Positions 61,469 through 64,000 of a DNA stretch of 64,000 bases are shown here, in pieces; positions within the stretch are counted from its first letter, which is position 1, and every line of letters starts with the position of its first letter. Source of the stretch: Ulva prolifera. Taxonomy: Eukaryota; Chlorophyta; Ulvophyceae; Ulvales; Ulvaceae. The notes below the pieces were generated by a model, which was not told where the DNA came from, made no database searches, and was given only the letters and a program-made list of their open reading frames with translations. Made by a program: the position numbers and the translations under genes. Where the stretch lies: contig CM041203.1 of the NCBI GenBank assembly GCA_023078555.1, forward strand, positions 3,453,981 to 3,517,980, in the 5' to 3' direction.

Positions 61469-64000
61469 GGCGGCCCGCCGCTCAGGCCGGGTGCCTGTGA
61501 GCGGTGAGAGGTCATCGCGTGGGACCGCAAGTCCCGTCAAGACTGCCTTGTCCGAGTGGCGGGCCATCAGCGGGGTAGCGGCGTGAACCTGACGCGCGAC
61601 GGCGCGGCAGAGCGTCATGGAGATATCGCGCATCGCGTTCTGCAGGAACCGCCGTCGAGAGACCGCGCCCGCTCCTGCAGCCACATCGGCAAGCCTGTTG
61701 AGGAACGCAAACGCAGCCGGGCCCACGTGCCCGTATGTTTCATGTGACAGCGGGACCAGGCTGAGTCCCCGACACCTACGCGGCCGTACTTGTCACGCTT
61801 CCGCCGGTCGGTGGCCTCCGCCGAGGCGCCGTCGCGCAGCGCCGCAGCGCGAACGTTGGAACCTGCAAGCGGGTGAGTGACACACACGTCGCCGATCATC
61901 GGGGCCCCCGGAAAGAACGCAAGTATGTCGCCTCGCTGGGCGCCCATGCGTGACCTGGGGAGGGCGGCCGGTGGGGCGCCCTGCTCGGGGCTCGCGTGCG
62001 GCTGTCCGTCGCAGGGCAGGGGAGTGGTCGTCGGCGCACACGGGAGGCCTCCAGCGGCTGCAGCAGGGCCGGGGATGTCGGGAGTGGGCACGCCGTCTCG
62101 ATGTCATCCGTCGACACGACAGCAGCTGCGTAGGTGGTGGGAGGTGGTGGGAGGGGGGACCTGGGCGCCAAGAAAGGTTGCGGGCGCGGCCGAGGCAAGG
62201 GAGGCTGAGGGATCGGGAGAGGCTGCTGTAGAGGAGGGTGGCAGAGGTGCCGTGGAGCGCACAGCGGGGGACCCTGGAGGCGTCCGTGGGTCGAGGACAG
62301 CGGCGGCTGCGCCCAGCACGGCGGCGTTAACATCTCGGGCGAGAGCGGCGGAGGCGTCGCAGGAGAGGAGGGGCCAAGCGCAAGCGACAAGAGGGGTTGC
62401 GGGCGCGGCCGAGGCTGTGGCGGGCGGGGAGGTGGTAGAGGGTGACGCGTGACGCGAGCCGGGAGACCGTGGCCGAGGCCCTTGGGTAGCCTGCTCAGGT
62501 GCGACTTCACCGCCGACGTGATGCCGCTGCGCGCGATCACGCGCCGCCACGTCTCGACGAGCAGGTTGTGACGTGCGACGACCGTTCCCCAGAGAGAAGC
62601 GCAGACCAGCGAGTGCGTGCCCGCCTCCCCGCTTCGCCCGCATGGGCAGTCTCCATCATCGGCGAGGCGTGGGAGGAGGGATTCCCCGAGCCGCAGCCGA
62701 GTGTACACGCCGAACTCCATGTCGGACAGACCCGTGACCGGTCCGGGAAACGCTGTGAGCCATGCCGACGCGAGGGCCCCCATGCAGCTGCGCAGGCGGG
62801 CAGCAGCTGTGCGCGCTCCCGCTGCCAGATGGGGTGAACGCCTGTCAGTGGCAGCGCAGAGCGCTGCAAAGACCTCGGCGAGCGTCGGCCTCAGCCCGCG
62901 CGAGCAAACTTTGCAACTAAGTCAACCTCACCTCCGATGCGTTGTCCTGCGCCCAAGCCGCGACGCCGGTGGAACATTCGGCAACGCCGGGGATGGCGGT
63001 GCCCCACTTCAGGCGCAGCCTGTCCAGCAGCAGTTGCATCTGGACGGCTGCCTCGCCTCGGAACGGCTGGCCACGTTCAACCCCCCCAGCGAACGCGCGA
63101 TGGGCCAGCGCTGCAGAGGACAGGCGTGCCGCGTCTGCTGTGTCCTCACAGTAATGTCTGAGCCCCATGCCGCCGTGGCGGTGGGGCAGGGTGGTCTGGA
63201 TGACCTGGTCAGGGGTCAGGTCGGACACTCCCATGATGCTGCCGAGGCCGCGGACCGTGGCGCGCTCAACGGCAGGCGGATAGTCCCAGAGCACACCCCA
63301 CGGCGTGTTCCGGAGGAGATGTGCTTCCCGGTGTTGAAGGCAGTGGTACAGGATCGCCCACTGGGCCGGCAGCGGCAGCCCCACCAGCCTGTCGACCAGA
63401 TCTGCCGTGTGCTGGGTGCGCTGCTGCAAATATGCCTCAACGAACGCCTGTGTGCCAAGCGGGGTGCCGCACACGACGATCCCGTCCGCCGCCACTGTGG
63501 CCTGCAGCTGTGCCGCCGCATGGTGCGCTTTCTCCGGATCGGTGCAGTACACAACTGTCTTGGCCCGATTGCACTCATGCCGCGACAGGATCGCATTGCG
63601 GCGGCCACAACACTGTTTGTTTTGCCCTGCACGTAGGTGTCATCGTGGCATGATATCACCAGGGTATCGGGGGCATGCCGCTGCGCTTCCTGCAGGGGGG
63701 GGGAGGTAGGTGAGCGCAAACAGGAGCAGTCCCAGAGGGACCCCCTGGCGCACACCCGCCTTACTGTGCAGCTCTGCAATGGAGCTGTCCGAGCGCTGAG
63801 CGAGGAGCGGGCTGCTTTGACCGGACACTGTGCGGAGGTACGGGAGCAGCTGTGGGAGAGACTCCGCAGGCCGCGCCTGCACTGGCTCGCGCGACATCAC
63901 ATTGAACGCGTTCTGCAAATCTGTGGACACTGTGACCGTGTCGGGGTCCGTAAAGTTCGGCCAGAAGGCATGGCCCGGGATCCCGGCGCCGCCTGAGATG
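61469..64000 (-). mobile_element. LINE copy with reverse transcriptase and putative restriction-like endonuclease (runs off right edge)
   Basis: Read on the minus strand from the right edge: reverse-transcriptase motif A (TVSTDLQNAFNV near 63,910), motif B (GVRQGVPLG near 63,745), motif C (ISCHDDTYVQG near 63,640), and the thumb-side region (YCTDPEKAHHAAAQL; LTPDQVIQTTLPHRHGG near 63,230). The CCHC cluster is near 62,640, then a Pro/Ala linker, then the endonuclease-like part (GDVCVTHPLAGSNVRAAALR near 61,880, RKRDKYG, ETYGHVG near 61,735). Coding ends by the hairpin at 61,478-61,504. The frame shifts at least four times, among others at a C/G run near 63,695 and near 62,910 and 61,770, so the copy is inactive. 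The 5' part lies outside the window. The motif order recalls RandI/Dualen-like green-algal LINEs; clade not settled. Confidence 0.8.
61478..61504. repeat. Conserved hairpin near the LINE stop codon
   Basis: CCGCTC...GAGCGG with inner GGCC/GGTGCC pairing, the same structure as at 25,666-25,693. It marks the end of the coding region of the minus copy. Almost directly beyond it lies the junction with the plus copy. Confidence 0.6.

Overview
The window is nuclear DNA of a eukaryote, most likely a green alga. Genes carry many short GT-AG introns and contain plant-type families: a C2-type phospholipase D that ends in a plant-like Leu-Thr-Thr, an FtsH-like protein without protease residues (FtsHi type), and a DHX29-like helicase with a C2H2 finger. 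The same stretch carries a motile-cilium gene (CFAP43-like) and a meiotic crossover helicase (HFM1/MER3-like), so the organism probably can build flagella and undergo meiosis. Species was not determined.

Layout. 1-21,000 is a dense host-gene block: an unrecognised SQ/TQ-rich protein running off the left edge (-), a CAMK-like protein kinase (+), the HFM1/MER3-like helicase (-), and the DHX29-like RNA helicase (-). 21,800-33,640 is a repeat-rich island made of decayed copies of one non-LTR retrotransposon (LINE) family and its TG-rich 3' untranslated region, including three (CA)n tracts of about 110-230 bp. A small four-helix membrane-protein gene sits inside it. 34,500-58,700 is a second host block: FtsHi-like (+) converging on phospholipase D (-), a sparse 3.6-kb gap, CCT4 (-), CFAP43-like (-), a PLP-dependent aluminium-resistance/methionine-gamma-lyase family enzyme (+) and a phosphopantetheine adenylyltransferase (-). 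59,500-64,000 is LINE again: two larger copies joined tail to tail as a big imperfect palindrome, plus a 3'-end fragment.

Main discovery. Many scattered pieces that look unrelated (CA-rich tracts, GC-rich blocks, a motif of about 45 nt repeated at least ten times) are explained by one LINE family. Its open reading frame has a reverse transcriptase, a C-terminal CCHC cluster and a putative restriction-like endonuclease. Near its stop lies a hairpin, then about 500 nt of TG-rich 3' UTR ending in a conserved terminus just before a (CA)n tail. Two tiny insertions (18 and 50 nt) carry only that terminus and are flanked by 15-bp direct repeats, which fits target-primed reverse transcription with extreme 5' truncation. 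Exon boundaries were worked out by eye from splice sites and protein-family expectation. Those given to the base are best estimates, not transcript-verified.
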